NCBI GenBank assembly: GCA_019120315.1
Contig: DWVJ01000016.1
Span: 21,467-85,466 of the forward strand
From: Candidatus Ruminococcus avistercoris
Lineage (GTDB): Bacteria; Bacillota; Clostridia; Lachnospirales; Lachnospiraceae
Direction of reading: 5' to 3'
DNA: 64,000 bases
Position numbers and translations under genes: made by a program. A model generated the notes under the pieces. It ran no database searches and was not told where the DNA came from. It saw only the letters and a program-made list of their open reading frames with translations. Shown here one piece after another: positions 54,420 to 63,851 of the stretch. How positions within the stretch are numbered: position 1 is the stretch's first letter; the number at the start of each line of letters is the position of its first letter.

Positions 54420-54593
54420 TTATTTGCGAAATATTTCCATTTTAATTGTATTATTTGTATTATCAACACTGATATCACAATAATGAGAGCGAAGAAAATC
54501 TCTGCGTCTTTTTTGTTCTGACGTTAATTTTCTTTTTGTAGAAATTGGTTTAGTAGTAACAAATATCTGTTTTGAAGGAACAGCGTAATTCAT
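54420..54593 (-). CDS. 57-residue basic phage protein
   Basis: A short ORF with AGGGAGG eight bases before ATG 54593. The middle is strongly basic (TKRKLTSEQKRRRDFLRSHY). Not recognised. It directly follows the tape measure gene (about 100 bases downstream). Confidence 0.55.
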   Translation of the reverse strand: MNYAVPSKQIFVTTKPISTKRKLTSEQKRRRDFLRSHYCDISVDNTNNTIKMEIFRK

Positions 54594-54694
54594 AATCAAC
54601 CCTCCCTCTAGTTATTTTTCTACATTCTATCATCCACATCAAAATATGTAAATATCACAATATATTGATAGAGGGCCATTTCTGACCCTCATCA

Positions 54695-57600
54695 TTATTT
54701 TGTGCCATTCTTACGCAATTCATACATCAATTGCTTGGATGTATATTGGTAAGATTTCTCCAGTATAGTCTGCAGTCCAGGCAATGCATCACGATCCACG
54801 TTACCATTTACTGTCAATAAAGAACCATATTGCAGATTGATTTCTTGCGCTGGATGTTTATTTACTACATTACTATAGTTGGAAGTACGAATCGAATCAG
54901 CCAATGCTTCGGATACTGGTATAATGGTGTCAAGAAGTGCGCGAGCCTTTTCTTTCGTCAGCACAACCTCACCAGGATTGATTCCAATAATACCAGAATC
55001 ACCTTTGCGAGCGAGAGAGCGTACAAATTCATCATTACTGATCTTTGTAAGAGGAATATAATTTCCTTTTCCTACATATCCACCTTTACTGAAAGAGATC
55101 TTATATTTGCTAAGTTGCTTCTTTACAGCATTCTTGTCAGCGTAAGACCAGTCGCTGAATTTGGATGGAACATCCATTTGCAGAATCTTTGCAATTTGAA
55201 CTGCATCAGAAGCTGTCATTTCTTTATCATAAGTATCAGAAATATACTTACCAAGGACACTGGCATCTTCTTTCAATTCTGCTGCGGATCTTGTTTCATC
55301 CTTCATAGCCTTAATGACTTTTTTCAGCATAGGCCCTTTCATGGCATTAATAATGTTCTGTTCTTTCTGGTAAGAGCCTTTTACCATCAATTCATCTGCA
55401 TCATAATTCAAGCCATGTTCTTTTGCAATCGTGGCCGCTTCTGTTCTGGTCAGCTTACCATAGCCAAGAGAACCAAACCATTCATTCAGCGCACTTGTGC
55501 CAGTGTTTGATTCTCCTTTATTATCATACAGAATACCCTCTGTTTTCGTAATAACTTTAATCGTGGCAGTTCCAGATTTCTTACGCCAGTTAGCATCCGC
55601 AGAAGTACAGGTAATAGTAGCAGTACCATAATGAACACCAGTTACCAAACCTTTACTATTGACAGTAGCAACACTAGGATTACTAGAAGTCCAGGTAACC
55701 GCAGATGTTTGAGGAGAATTCTTTTCTGAAGAAATATTTGCTTTGAGCTGAACGGTGCTGCCAACGGTAATCGTTTTATTGCTTGGAGTTACTGTAATCT
55801 TTTTGACGTTATTAATAGAATCGGTTTCCGCTTTGTCCTGAGTATCCTTATCGATCATATCGTTTACGGATCCAGCGTTAGAACTATTAACCGTTTCGTC
55901 TTTATCCGTATTCACACCAGTAGCAGCATCACTCGGACCAACAGTAGGACTTTGCGCATTATTGACCACTTGATCTAGCCAATCTTGTCCCATTAATCCA
56001 CCAACGCCTATGAGAGCATCTTTCAGTGTGGATTCAATATAGGTTCCAGTCTGCGCAATGATATTGTTTACCTGCCCATATGCGCTCTGATACATATTAA
56101 CCGTTTTGTCCAGCATGTTCTTGATGACTGCTTCCTGATAATCCGCATTTCTTTCCAGAGCATCCAGAGAAGATTCCAGAACATTATCTGCATCCTCAGA
56201 TACTTTATCAAGGCCATTTGAGATCTGGTCAAACTGACGATCCATAATATCATCATCCAAATCTTGTTGCTTTTCTGCTAACTCAGCGCGAAGCTGTGCT
56301 AGTTTTGCCTGTCCAGCAGCATTACTGGTTCCTTCCAGAGCGGCAATCTGTGCTTGCAATGCAATAATATCCTTATTCTTATCACGGATATTGCGATCCC
56401 ATTCATAGTAATCTTGTTTAGCTTTTTGAGCCTCTTTCCGTTTATCGATATTATCCTGTAGCAATTCATTCTCAGCTTCTAACTGAGCCTGATACATTTC
56501 CAGAATAGAATCTTTATATTCCTCATTGGCAAGAGTAGCATCGTAAATACCCTTTGTATATTCATCAAGGTATTTCTTGTATTCCTCTTCAGAAATACGG
56601 CCATTGTTCAGTTCTTCCGTGATATTGGCAATACCTTCTTTATAATCAGCTACAATCTGCTTATTGGTTTCCATGGCCTTTGCAATCAACATGAGATTTG
56701 CATAACCATCTGCCGTAATATCAGCATCAATGGCAACAAAATTATTCTCATTCAGAAGGGAACGCATATGTTCTAATGCATCAATAGCCTTATTGTATGC
56801 ATCCATCTGGTCATTAAAGGGTTTCCAGTCAAGTTCGCGCATCAGGTCAGCAAATTCTTCCATGCGAAGAACTAAATCTGCCTGTGATTCCTCTACGTCA
56901 TTTACCTTTTCAGCAAGTTCCTGGTAACGTTCTGAATAAACAGCTAACGTAACCATTTCATCTTTGTAGAGTTGCTTTTGCTTTTCGTATCTGGCATAGG
57001 CTTCATTCAATGTATCAATCTGCGCACGATAGTCATCATGATCCAGAAGTTGATTCATTGCTTCCCGCAATGCTTGAGAACGATCCAGACGATCCAGTGC
57101 ACGTTCTTCCCATGCAACCTGATATTCCTGAAGTTGCTGATCAAAACCAAATTTACGAAGCTGTTCATTTTCTTCTAATTCTGCTTTCGCTTCATAGAGT
57201 TCCTGAACAATTTCGTTTAATTGTGCTTCTGCTTCGTAATACTCTGTGCTTGTTTCTCCCCAGGTTTTCGCCGCTTTCTTCAGTTCCTTTGCATAGGCGG
57301 TACGTTCCTTTTCAATCTGCGCAATTGTCTTACGTAGTTCAGAGCTTTTATCAGTGATCAAATCACGATAAGTAGGAGAGTTAGTATAGGTCTTTCCTGC
57401 CGCATCCAGATAATTCAATTTCTCGTCGATCACATCGATAGAAGAAGTATGAACACCTCGGAATGCTTCAAAACGATCTACGATATTATCCAGCTTTTGC
57501 TGCGCCAGTTCTTTCAGTTCTTTACGAAGTTCATATACAGCCAGATCTGCTTCACGGACTTTTTCAATCATTTCTTCAAAGTCTTCAATCTGTTGGCGAG

Positions 57601-58147
57601 TAGCTTCATCGTACTCGTTCATGTTGATCGTGCCATTTATGACTTTGTTTTGAAGATCCTTTGAAAGACCAACTTCATTGGCTTTCTTTCGGTATTCGTC
57701 CGAAGCTTTACTTTGGAAATCAAGAAGTTTCTGCGTCTCACGCATCACAGAATTGATGCTATGGTTCTGAGAAGTGTAGGATTTCCATATCTCAGAACGG
57801 GCAGTATAAATCTCTATGTTATGGGTTAATTTCTCAACACGCTTTTCGATCCAATCGATGAAATTTTCCCATTTGGATTTTACATCCGATCCTTCTGCAT
57901 AAGCGTGACTCACTGCAACAGGAGAGAACGTCCCCTTCGCATAAGCACTGAGAGAAGAAGAGATTAGGTTACGAATGTTACCTACTGTGCCGTCTGCATA
58001 CGCTTTTCCATGCCCAGCCGCACGGCCAGATTTAAGTAAATCTGCAGTTTGTTTCGCATTTAATACGATATCGCCCTTTTTCAGAGCTTCCATATGCATA
58101 CCACCAGGAATTAACATCCAGTGTCCATTTCTGATGATACTTTCGGT
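54695..58147 (-). CDS. Tail tape measure protein, exon 2 (C-terminal 1,150 residues)
   Basis: The second exon of the split tape measure gene. It begins TESIIRNGHWMLIPGGMHME, has no start codon of its own at that place, and is in frame with exon 1 after predicted splicing; an internal Met at 58117 only looks like a start. It continues with YADGTVG-type motifs, then long coiled coils (about exon residues 100-720) typical of tape measures. A BIG2-type immunoglobulin-like domain follows (NKTITVGSTVQLKANIS to SGTATIKVIT), and a C-terminal domain with GGYVGKGNYIPL and NPGEVVLTKEKARALLD. Together with exon 1 it gives a 2,625-residue protein that sets tail length. Confidence 0.88.
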   Translation of the reverse strand, partial: TESIIRNGHWMLIPGGMHMEALKKGDIVLNAKQTADLLKSGRAAGHGKAYADGTVGNIRNLISSSLSAYAKGTFSPVAVSHAYAEGSDVKSKWENFIDWIEKRVEKLTHNIEIYTARSEIWKSYTSQNHSINSVMRETQKLLDFQSKASDEYRKKANEVGLSKDLQNKVINGTINMNEYDEATRQQIEDFEEMIEKVREADLAVYELRKELKELAQQKLDNIVDRFEAFRGVHTSSIDVIDEKLNYLDAAGKTYTNSPTYRDLITDKSSELRKTIAQIEKERTAYAKELKKAAKTWGETSTEYYEAEAQLNEIVQELYEAKAELEENEQLRKFGFDQQLQEYQVAWEERALDRLDRSQALREAMNQLLDHDDYRAQIDTLNEAYARYEKQKQLYKDEMVTLAVYSERYQELAEKVNDVEESQADLVLRMEEFADLMRELDWKPFNDQMDAYNKAIDALEHMRSLLNENNFVAIDADITADGYANLMLIAKAMETNKQIVADYKEGIANITEELNNGRISEEEYKKYLDEYTKGIYDATLANEEYKDSILEMYQAQLEAENELLQDNIDKRKEAQKAKQDYYEWDRNIRDKNKDIIALQAQIAALEGTSNAAGQAKLAQLRAELAEKQQDLDDDIMDRQFDQISNGLDKVSEDADNVLESSLDALERNADYQEAVIKNMLDKTVNMYQSAYGQVNNIIAQTGTYIESTLKDALIGVGGLMGQDWLDQVVNNAQSPTVGPSDAATGVNTDKDETVNSSNAGSVNDMIDKDTQDKAETDSINNVKKITVTPSNKTITVGSTVQLKANISSEKNSPQTSAVTWTSSNPSVATVNSKGLVTGVHYGTATITCTSADANWRKKSGTATIKVITKTEGILYDNKGESNTGTSALNEWFGSLGYGKLTRTEAATIAKEHGLNYDADELMVKGSYQKEQNIINAMKGPMLKKVIKAMKDETRSAAELKEDASVLGKYISDTYDKEMTASDAVQIAKILQMDVPSKFSDWSYADKNAVKKQLSKYKISFSKGGYVGKGNYIPLTKISNDEFVRSLARKGDSGIIGINPGEVVLTKEKARALLDTIIPVSEALADSIRTSNYSNVVNKHPAQEINLQYGSLLTVNGNVDRDALPGLQTILEKSYQYTSKQLMYELRKNGTK

Positions 58148-58252
58148 CTTGATATTTAGATGGGTCGCTACGCCATCTGGGAATAGATTCCCCTCATACT
58201 TTCATATGAGAATAGACTATATCTTCTATTTGGTTGTTTTGTGTATAAAGAA

Positions 58253-58274
58253 AGAGCAGGAGAGTACCTGCTCT
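58253..58274 (-). terminator. Terminator inside the intron, after the cargo genes
   Basis: The minus strand reads AGAGCAGG-TACTCT-CCTGCTCT-TTCTTT: a perfect 8-bp stem, a six-base loop and a T-rich tail. It closes the intron cassette. Confidence 0.75.
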
Positions 58275-58306
58275 AAAAAGTTCTTGATATTCGAAATTAA
58301 TCTGAT

Positions 58307-58558
58307 TCATATGTAGCGTGCACGTTTCACCTTGGCAATCAGTTTTTTTACACCTTTACGTTTCTTTATTTTTCTCCTACCTATTTTTTTCGAATCTGCA
58401 TCAACTAATGACACAAAAGTCTCACCTGTAATACTTTTAGAATAAACTAATTTTTTAGGTGTGCGTTTTTCTGGTGGTACATATTTATAACCATTTTTCT
58501 CTGCAACTTTCTGCATAACATCATCAATGGAGACATTTTTACGTTTCAATTTCTTCAT
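58307..58558 (-). CDS. Small basic protein, partner of the intron ART gene
   Basis: An 83-residue protein. TTGGAGG lies eight bases before ATG 58558; a longer frame from 58585 overlaps the ART stop by four bases (ATGA). It is very basic, especially at the end (KKIGRRKIKKRKGVKKLIAK), with an N-terminal helix VSIDDVMQKVAEKNGYKY. It is co-transcribed with the ADP-ribosyltransferase-like gene. It may be a nucleic-acid-binding partner or antitoxin; no family is recognised. Confidence 0.65.
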   Translation of the reverse strand: MKKLKRKNVSIDDVMQKVAEKNGYKYVPPEKRTPKKLVYSKSITGETFVSLVDADSKKIGRRKIKKRKGVKKLIAKVKRARYI

Positions 58559-58581
58559 TGCAATAACCTCCAATTCATGTA

Positions 58582-59127
58582 TCATATATGTAAGTGTTTA
58601 TCGATAATACAAGTCTTATCAAATAAACACAATTGCGTTTCAATATAATGCAAATCTATCTTTTCAACAAATTCATCATACTTATCAGGAGAATATGATC
58701 TATGTTTTTTATAAAAGAAATTTCCAATAATGGCTTTAATTTGGTACTGTTCTTGTAAAAAATCGCAGTATGAACAACGAATTTGACGATACTTCTGATG
58801 TGGTATCTCAACAATACCAGAGTTTATATATGGTAAGAATTCACTATAATATAAATATACAAATGTTTTGAAATCTGATAGTTTTCTCAAGTCAAATACA
58901 TATGTATCATCAATATCTATTGTTACATCTATAATAACGCCATTTTTAATTTTAACGCCAAACTTTCTCGTAGGATTTGTTGTCCACCATTTAGCCAACG
59001 ATAAATCCAAATAGAAATAAATACCATTACCAAGCCAATGTTTTTTATTCCTTTTATATATGAAATTTTCTGAAAGAATAGAGTCAGCATTCTTTGCATC
59101 CGTTCCATGATAAGCTTCTAAAATCAT
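58582..59127 (-). CDS. ADP-ribosyltransferase-like (PARP-like) protein encoded in the intron
   Basis: A 181-residue protein. ATG 59127 follows AAAGGAAAG; an ORF extension to 59202 would run through the promoter. Motifs fit the H-Y-E class of ADP-ribosyltransferases: H7 in EAYHGTDAKNADSILSENF, Y37 in HWLGNGIYFYLDLSLAKWW, and E163 in HYIETQLCLFDKTCI, in the right order and spacing. Proteins with this pattern include toxin-like and phage-defence enzymes that modify protein or nucleic acid; the target here is unknown. No GIY-YIG, HNH or LAGLIDADG endonuclease motif is present, although intron ORFs are usually homing endonucleases. It has its own promoter and a downstream partner gene. Confidence 0.7.
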   Translation of the reverse strand: MILEAYHGTDAKNADSILSENFIYKRNKKHWLGNGIYFYLDLSLAKWWTTNPTRKFGVKIKNGVIIDVTIDIDDTYVFDLRKLSDFKTFVYLYYSEFLPYINSGIVEIPHQKYRQIRCSYCDFLQEQYQIKAIIGNFFYKKHRSYSPDKYDEFVEKIDLHYIETQLCLFDKTCIIDKHLHI

Positions 59128-59148
59128 TATATCTTTCCTTTTTATATA

Positions 59149-59177
59149 AGTATATGATATAGAATCTATTCTTTCAA
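59149..59177 (-). promoter_or_regulatory. Sigma-A promoter inside the intron
   Basis: Minus strand: -35 TTGAAA (59177-59172), a 17-base spacer, -10 TATACT (59154-59149). Predicted start about 59142, 15 bases before the ART start codon. It allows expression independent of late phage transcription. Confidence 0.78.
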
Positions 59178-59426
59178 CTAAAATATATGTTACATAAAAC
59201 AACCAAATAGTCTAACATTTCGAGTCGCCAACCGCTTGCGACCCTACGCCGCTACACTCATCACGGCTAGTCGTTGAGCACATCCCTATTCGGGACTTCG
59301 CTGCTGATTATCCAATCCTTACATTTCTTAAACATTCACACCTGCCCGTATTTCATGGCTATGTTGTAGTATGTAAAGCTCTAAGGAGATCCCAGCATTA
59401 GAAAGATTTAGACTCGGCATGAGTCC

Positions 59427-62400
59427 ACCGAGTTCATTTACCAGTGCGGTTTCATTTTTCGGTAAAGAAACTTTACCATTTGCGTATGCATTTTTATAGT
59501 TCAGTACGTTGTAGGCGGTTCCGTCTGCATGAGCGGGAGAGAGCATGGTTCCGGAAGCTGCTGGTCTAGCAACGCTACCAAGAGTATAATTGATTACACC
59601 TGTTGCAGTAGCTCCATTTGGTTTCGCAACACTTCCTAATGCATAATTAATTATACCTGTCGATACAGTTCCATCTGCGGAAGCTACGCTACCAAGATCA
59701 TAATTAATGATTCCTGTAGACACAGTTCCATCGGCAGATTCAACATTTCCCTTATTGTAATTAATTGTCCCAGTTGATACTTGACCATTTGCAGTCTCTA
59801 CGGTACCTTTTGTGTAATTAACAACGCCAGAAGCGGTTGGAACAGTCGGAGGATCTACAACTGAACGATAGTGAACGGTTCCACCTTCAACATCTGGCAC
59901 ATCAGGTGGTTCAACAACCGAGTCATATTCTACAGTTCCACCACTTACGTCTGGAACATCTGGAGGATTTACGGTTGCGTCAATATTAACCTGTTGTTCT
60001 TCCACACCAGTCACATTAGTAATATTAGCGGTGGCATCGATATTAACTGTTTGCCCATCACCACCAGAAACTTCAGTTAGATTTCCTTTAACATCGACTG
60101 TAAGTTCTTGTCCTTCTGCGCCACTTATTTCTGTTAAATTCCCTTTGATATCAACAGTAAGCTCTTGTCCTTCTGTACCTTCTACTGTGGTAAGTTGTCC
60201 TTTTACATCTACATTCTGTTCCGTACCTTCAATGGCAGATGTATCGACTTCTCCGATAGTGGCATCAATTTTAATTTCTTTGCCAGCTTCATTTAATTTC
60301 GCGGCTTGTTCATTGATCGTTGCTAATTGTTCTGCATTCTCCACATTACATTTAATTGTCACTGGAGTATTGTCAGGGGCGCTTTCCATAGCAGTAGTTA
60401 AATTTTCTACTTGTTCTTCCCCTTGTACATCTACAGTAACAGTAGTAGCAATACCTTCCGGAAGTGCAGCAAAATCACTTGCAAGATCCTGCGCACCACC
60501 TTCAGTAGAAACATCTGCATGGATTGTTACAGAAGAACCTTCCAGAGACTGAATATCTGATTGCGCTTGTGAAGTATCTGCTCCAATTTTAGCTTTGATT
60601 TCTTCGTCACTTAATCCTTGTAAACCATCTTCGGCTTCCTGCAAACCTGATGTATCAATATCGAACGGGACTTTACCAGCTTTTTGTAAGTCTTGTAAAA
60701 CAGATAAAGAGTCCTGTGCATCTGCAGTTGCCTGTTCCAGATTATTTGGAAGCCCTTGAGCTGCTAACTGTGTCTGTACATCTAGTTCATCTTTTGCAGT
60801 TTGGAAATTTTGTGCTGCTTCTACAAATTCTTGTGATGATTGAGCGACAGATGAAGAATCAACACTTGAAATAGAAGGCTTTGATAGTTGCTGTTCTTTC
60901 CGTGCAGAATATTCATATACTTGTGCCGCCTCAGATGCACCTTCCGCATCCATATTATAGGAACCATCTTCATTACGGAAATGACTAAGTTGTTCTTCGG
61001 CTTGTTGTAACTGTTCACGCGCCTTTTCAAGACTGGTAGTTTTAAAATCAAATTCGTATGTTTGTCCAGTAATGTTACTTACGATTTCCTGCGCTTCTTC
61101 TGCAGTTTCGGCCATTAACGCAAAATCACTTGTTACACCAGTAACTTCTACATCCCAGCCAGCGTCACGCATCTTACCAGCAAGGTCAGTTATAACCTCT
61201 TCGGATACACCCCAAGCATCCGCAAATTCCTGCGCATTCAGGGTAGCTTTATATGTTCCATCTTCCAGTTGTTCAAATGAAGTCTGAACGTCTTTGCCCA
61301 ATACATCATCGAGGGTTTCCGCATCACTAACAAACTGTTTGAGACTTTGCATTCCAAGCAAATTCCCATCATCGTCAAATTGATACCAGCCAGAGACTAA
61401 TCCGTTTAGCTCATCATATACAGCTTTGACCTCTTGCGGTGTCTGATTATCCAGACTACCAGAATACATGTAGTCAACGGCACGTTTGAATTCATCTGTT
61501 CCGATCCAACCATCTTCGGCAGCTTGTTTCGCGGCTTGCCAATTCGTTGCAACCGTATCATAAATATCGCCTTCTTCGCCATTAGATAAAGCATTCATCC
61601 ATTTGGCGTAATCGGAAGTAAGCCCATTGTACTGGGCACGCATTAATTCTAATTGCTCTATTTGGGATTGGATTGTATTGATTTCCGCCTGTGCAACGTC
61701 TTTTTCATCCTGTGTTCTTGATGCATCATTTAATATTTTTTGTTGTTCTACAAGGGCTTCATTTTGTTTTTGAATGGATTTTTCAAAATTCGTTTTAATA
61801 TTCTTTTCCTGCTCCGCTTGATAAGCAGCGAGTGCATCACGATTTAAACGTAATCCAGAAGCCGTTTTTTCAAGGAGAACATCCGTATCATATCCAGCTA
61901 CTTCATTAAATGCCGTTGCAAGATTAGACACGTCTTCGGTTAAAAGACCAGTAGAAGAATTGGAATTTTGTACTGCTTGGTTAATTTTTGTTTGCGCTTC
62001 TACAGCATTTTCTAAAGCAGTTGTCATATTATCAAACGAAAATGCTTCGTCTGCAAGTTCTTCTTTTGCATCCGCGATTTCATTACGTAAATCTTGAATT
62101 GTTTCAATAGAATGATCGTCATCATTCAGGATTAAATCCAAAGCAATTTCATAATCTTCGCCAGTAAGATCTTTAAGATTTTCTCTAAAGGCTTTCGCTT
62201 CTGGTGAGTCAATGTCATCATATAAATGACCAACCATTTCATCAAGTTCTTGTTTGACTTTTCCTTTTCCCTCAGAATTTAAGTAACCAAGATTTTGTGA
62301 AATTTCTTTTAATTGTTCTTTGTCTCCGCCTGTGATTTGATTTAAAAGCTTATCACGACGATTTGCCCATTCTTCAACAGTTAATTCTTCACGTTGTCCT

Positions 62401-63851
62401 TCAAGAGCGAAAAGCTGTTTCCATGCTTCTTGTGTTTGATCACCAGCCATTGCGATAGGAGCAATCATTCCTTCTCTGACGAATTTTTCAATATCACCGC
62501 CAAATTTAGATTCAATAGTGGAGTAGTCTACATTACCAAGCATAGATGAGATTCCATCTTGCAACGTCTGATCCATCTCAGTAAATGCTGGGCTAGTTTC
62601 TAACATTGCTTCTGCTGTAGGTCTTAATTCTGCCCATTTTGCAGCAATTTCATTTTCATTAAATTTGATTTGTTTAAATGAAGCGTTGGCTGCATCTTGA
62701 TAACTCCACGCTAAATCATGTGTTTCAGATTCAAACTGAGCAATAACATCGGCTTTTGTCTTAGCGTCCATTTCACCTATTGTAAAACGATATTCGCTAC
62801 CACCTTTTCCATCATCAATCTGGTTTGCTTCATACCAAACATCATTATCCCGTAATGCCTTACGTAATGCATCATATGCCTTTTTCCCATCAGCAGAATA
62901 TGCATCAATAGAATAAAAACCATCACCAATACTATCAGCAATATTATTTTTAGAAAGCTGTTTCGAAACAGATTCATTATTTTTCGCTTCGCGCTCCAAT
63001 GCAATGTTAGCCTCTTCAAGCTTCTTAACTTGTTCAGCAACACCTTCATACTGCGTCTGTGCCTGTTCCGCTATCTTATAATTATTACTTTTCCGCTCTG
63101 CCTCTAACAGCTTATTCAGTTGCGTAGAAGCACTCGCCGCAGAACTTCCCAAATTAATAATTGCATTGCCCTGAGAATCATAACCATCCACAAGAGTGGG
63201 GAACATCTCTGCAAGTTGGTTGTTCTGATCCAAAAATTGTTGGTATTCAGTAGAAGTCAGACCCATGTTTCGATTTGTCTTCATATCTACCTTTGACCGC
63301 AACGCATCATAGGAATCAATGACACTTTCTACAGTAGTCTTGTGGTTCCCATATTCCTGGTTCAGACTCTGGATTTCGGATTCTGCCTGTTTTCCCGCTT
63401 CGATCAGATTTTCGGAACGATGTACCCAGCTGTCAATCAGAGAAATTACACCACTAATGGCAACGCCAGCCAGCATTCCTGTTCCGATGTTGAGGGCATT
63501 GGATAAGAGACTGCTTCCGAAAGATTTGGCTGCTGATGCGGCTTTTTGCCCAAGGGTAAGTTTCTTCTGGGCTTCGTTGGCTTCTTTGACGTATTTGGTA
63601 TAGTCTTCAAAAGAACCTGAAGCTCCATTTAATTGTGATGTATAATCAGCAATTCCATCTTTAGCATCTATACTCTGTTTCTTGAATTTCTCAAGAGAGT
63701 CACCACCGTCAATACTTACATCAGCAAACTTTTTCATTGCTTTAGAATATCCAGTAACATCTAACGGATTAGTATACTTATCACCCTTTTTGAGAATATC
63801 TTTAAATGGATAATTGAATTCAATTCCACTTCCTGTAGATGAAAACGCCAT
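59427..63851 (-). CDS. Tail tape measure protein, exon 1 (N-terminal 1,475 residues)
   Basis: The 5' exon. It begins MAFSSTGSGIEFNYPF and has a hydrophobic segment near residues 110-150 (NALNIGTGMLAGVAISGVISL), long helical coiled-coil regions (about 170-1000), then two sets of short beta repeats. Repeats with EGQELTVDIKGNLTE lie near residues 1205-1290, and GTVSTGIINYDLGSV-type repeats near 1340-1435. The exon ends ETALVNELG at 59427. Reading straight on gives only 32 more residues and a stop, all of it intron sequence. No clear Shine-Dalgarno precedes ATG 63851. Confidence 0.88.
59563..60250 (-). repeat. Tandem coding repeats at the end of tape measure exon 1
   Basis: Two families of in-frame repeats. 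At 59563-59825, four to five units of about 54 bases encode G-T-V-S-T-G-I-I-N-Y-x-x-G-x-V-x-x-x-x-G. At about 59990-60250, units of about 45 bases encode E-G-Q-E-L-T-V-D-[IV]-K-G-N-L-T-E. Between them, PPDVPDV-x-G-G-T-V repeats link the two. They look like modular beta spacers in the tape measure. Confidence 0.75.

Larger units (their letters stand above)
58148..59426 (-). mobile_element. Group I intron (1,279 nt) in the tape measure gene
   Basis: P1: the exon end ACTCGGT pairs with the guide GCCGAGT ten bases downstream, with U.G at the splice site. The core has GATAATCAGCAGC (59312-59300), P6 hairpin GTCCC/GGGAT (59281-59296) and CTCAACGACTA, in which GACTA (59272-59268) is the P7 5' strand. 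The P7 3' strand TAGTC is at 58219-58215 in GAAGATATAGTC. P9 hairpins follow (CTCATA/TATGAG and others), and the intron ends in G at 58148. A 20-bp inverted repeat (59191-59210 with 58226-58245, one wobble) forms an extended P8 that encloses the cargo genes. The core words match phage group IA introns as I know them. The excised length leaves both exons in frame. Confidence 0.92.

Noticed and set aside
58148..59426. Group II intron or IStron as the insertion.
   Set aside because: No domain V-like 34-base hairpin, no GUGYG start, no reverse transcriptase and no TnpB-like gene. The GATAATCAGCAGC and CTCAACGACTA words and the exon-guide U.G pairing are group I features.
58117..59430. The split tape measure could be two genes, a frameshift or an assembly error.
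   Set aside because: The two halves are separated by 1,279 bases with clear group I intron core elements, and exact splice sites restore the frame. A frameshift or sequencing error would not insert this.
59563..60250. Short regular repeats as a CRISPR array.
   Set aside because: They are in frame, vary at codon level and encode repeated peptide motifs of the tape measure. There are no unique spacers and no cas1 or interference genes.
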